DNA from: [Mycobacterium] fortunisiensis
GTDB taxonomy: Bacteria > Actinomycetota > Actinomycetes > Mycobacteriales > Mycobacteriaceae
Assembly (NCBI RefSeq): GCF_019050325.1
Contig: NZ_VOMB01000023.1
Location: 62,001-126,000 of the forward strand
Reading direction: 5' to 3'
DNA: 64,000 bases
This document shows, piece after piece, positions 63,401 to 64,000 of this stretch. Numbering within the stretch: the first letter of the stretch is position 1; every line of letters begins with the position of its first letter. A program made the position numbers and the translations under genes. The notes below the pieces were generated by a model that saw only the letters and a program-made list of their open reading frames with translations, did not search any database and was not told the origin of the DNA.

Positions 63401-64000
63401 CGGGAACGTCGGTTTGGTCGCCGAAAACCTGTGGGGAGGCGACCGGGAGATCGGCGTACCAGTCGTAGAACGACGTCATCACGCCACCGATGAGCTCGAT
63501 GAAGCGGGAGCCGGCCGCGAACGACACCATCGACATCGCCGGAATCGGCGAGAACCCGGCGACCCGGTCCGGCCCATAGGTCTTGATCGTGTGCACGTGC
63601 GCGGCGGCGATCATCTCGGTGGCCTCGGCCCAGCTCACCCGCACCAGACCACCCTTGCCGCGGGCCTGGTGGTAACGCTTGCGGCGCACCGGATCACCCT
63701 GAATGTCAGCCCAGGCCAGCACCGGATCCTTCAGGCGCGCCTTGGCTTCCCGGTACATCTCGACCAGCACGCCGCGCGCATACGGATACCGCACCCGCGT
63801 CGGCGAATAGGTGTACCAGGAGAACGCGGCACCACGTGGGCACCCGCGCGGCTCGTACTCGGGCCGGTCGGGACCCACCGACGGGTAGTCGGTCTCCTGG
63901 GTCTCCCAGGTGATGATCCCGTCCTTGACATAGATCTTCCAGGAGCACGATCCGGTGCAGTTGACCCCGTGGGTGGAGCGCACCACCTTGTCGTGGCTCC
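60459..64000 (-). CDS. narG: Nitrate reductase alpha subunit (5' end outside window)
   Basis: NarG is the catalytic molybdo-bis-MGD subunit reducing nitrate to nitrite. About 1180 residues are present; by comparison with M. tuberculosis NarG some 50 N-terminal residues lie beyond the right edge, and the frame is open through SHDKVVRSTHGVNCTGSCSW. The N-terminal His-Cys cluster site (HGVNCTGSC) and the molybdenum Asp region (YDWYADLPVASPQVFGDQTDVPESGDWWDA) are intact. The end RRRSQEVKYQ is conserved. The promoter is not in the window. Confidence 0.95.
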   Translation of the reverse strand, partial: SHDKVVRSTHGVNCTGSCSWKIYVKDGIITWETQETDYPSVGPDRPEYEPRGCPRGAAFSWYTYSPTRVRYPYARGVLVEMYREAKARLKDPVLAWADIQGDPVRRKRYHQARGKGGLVRVSWAEATEMIAAAHVHTIKTYGPDRVAGFSPIPAMSMVSFAAGSRFIELIGGVMTSFYDWYADLPVASPQVFGDQTDVPESGDWWDASYLMMWGSNVPVTRTPDAHWMAEVRYRGTKVVTVSPDYADNTKFADEWMPCAAGTDGALAMAMGHVILDECFVQKRVPYFVDYVRRFTDLPFLVKLEERDGALVPGKNLTAADLGGAVAEQENAAFKPVLLDGASDSVAVPQGSLGFRFGNDGLGKWNLDLEDLSPALTVWGDAFETAEITLPRFDTVDGSGATLQRGVPVRRVGEHLVCTVFDLMLAQYGVHRPGLPGDWPTGYDDATQPYTPAWQEQITGVSAGQAIRVAREFARNAEESGGRSMIIMGAGICQWFHGDATYRAVLSLLLLTGSMGRNGGGWAHYVGQEKCRPVTGWAAMAMGTDWSRPPRQMAGTSYWYVHTDQWRYDGYRADALSSPVGRGRFRDKHTMDVLSSAVAMGWTPFYPQFDRSSLDVVDEAKAAGQEVPEYVAAQLAGGGLKLAVTDPDNPANWPRVLNVWRANLLGSSSKGNEYFLRHLLGTTSNVQGEPTGEELRPNDVAWTKDVPEGKLDLLMSIDFRMTSTTLLSDVVLPAATWYEKADLSSTDMHPYIHAFSPAVDPPWETRSDFEAFGAIARTFSALAKRHLGTRTDVVMGTLQHDTPGAMAYPGGTEHDWRTTGETPVPGRTMGPLQVVERDYTAIAQKWSALGPLVEKLGLTTKGVTTFPEREVGELAAKFGVMDSGAGQGRPAITTAERMADVILALSGTSNGRLAVEGFRELERRTGRKLIHLAEGNEERRITYADTQARPVPVITSPEWSGSETGGRRYAPFTVNIEELKPFHTLTGRMHFYVDHDWLEELGEQLPIYRPPLDMARLFGESRLGRDGIGLTVRYLTPHSKWSIHSEYQDNLFMLSLSRGGPTMWMSPADAAKIDVADNDWIEAVNRNGVLVCRAVVSHRMPEGVVYVYHAQERTIDVPLSETTGTRGGIHNSLTRLLVKPSHLAGGYAQHSFAWNYLGPTGNQRDEVTVVRRRSQEVKYQ

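Noticed and set aside
1..64000. tRNA, rRNA, CRISPR array, insertion sequence or prophage
   Set aside because: None was seen. The only transposase-like sequence is the zinc ribbon in the membrane protein at 30062-30685, which lacks a catalytic domain.

Overview
This window is a high-GC chromosome segment from a mycobacterium, most likely an environmental Mycolicibacterium-type species. The evidence is the gene content: gpgS, folP2, fadD6, pruA/pruB/pruC, fdxC, fadH, fbiC (coenzyme F420), mshB (mycothiol), lpqW (LM/LAM), typA and narGHJI. From memory of M. tuberculosis H37Rv, these core genes follow Rv1209 down to Rv1161 in reverse order, so the window is a syntenic backbone with several lineage-specific insertions. 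No tRNA, rRNA, insertion sequence, prophage or CRISPR array was seen.

Layout. 0-4.6 kb (minus strand): start of an Rv1209-like gene, gpgS, folP2, fadD6 and a LOG-family gene. 4.6-11 kb: an accessory block with a TetR regulator, a STAS protein, a LuxR/MalT-type ATPase lacking its DNA-binding domain, a YxxxD-bearing candidate type VII secretion substrate, an ABC-F ATPase with what looks like an intact translational attenuator leader, and an S4-domain protein. 11-13.1 kb: divergent dapE and dapD, both apparently leaderless. 13.2-16.1 kb: a small exported protein, fadD36 and a DUF309-NUDIX fusion. 16.1-20.4 kb: the proline catabolic genes pruB-pruA with their divergent regulator pruC. 20.4-27.6 kb: a carotenoid cleavage oxygenase with a strong palindrome upstream, a two-component system, a DapC-type aminotransferase, fdxC and fadH.

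27.6-35 kb is a respiratory/NO insertion between fadH and fbiC. It holds a quinol-dependent NO reductase, a membrane protein carrying a transposase-like zinc ribbon, an SPFH protein, a cysteine-containing HTH regulator paired with a ferredoxin, an orphan cytochrome oxidase subunit I behind an 11-codon leader ORF, and yceI. 35-52 kb contains fbiC, an Rv1171-like gene, mshB, lpqW and typA, interrupted by five exported low-complexity proteins. Four of these are clear paralogs with a shared [ND]PAPIL signature and a shared promoter block, and they lie beside AT-rich intergenic DNA. The first three occupy the slots and orientations that PE12, PE11 and PPE17 hold in H37Rv. 52-57.4 kb carries two small cysteine proteins, a large exported sugar-dehydrogenase-like protein with a PKD domain, a PNPOx-fold protein and a wax ester synthase. 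57.4-64 kb is narIJHG, with narG cut by the right edge.

Together the window supports cell-envelope and redox-cofactor synthesis, proline use, and nitrate respiration with NO removal. The most novel items are the four-to-five-member exported family with its common promoter, the ABC-F attenuator leader, and the domesticated transposase zinc ribbon in the NO reductase operon.
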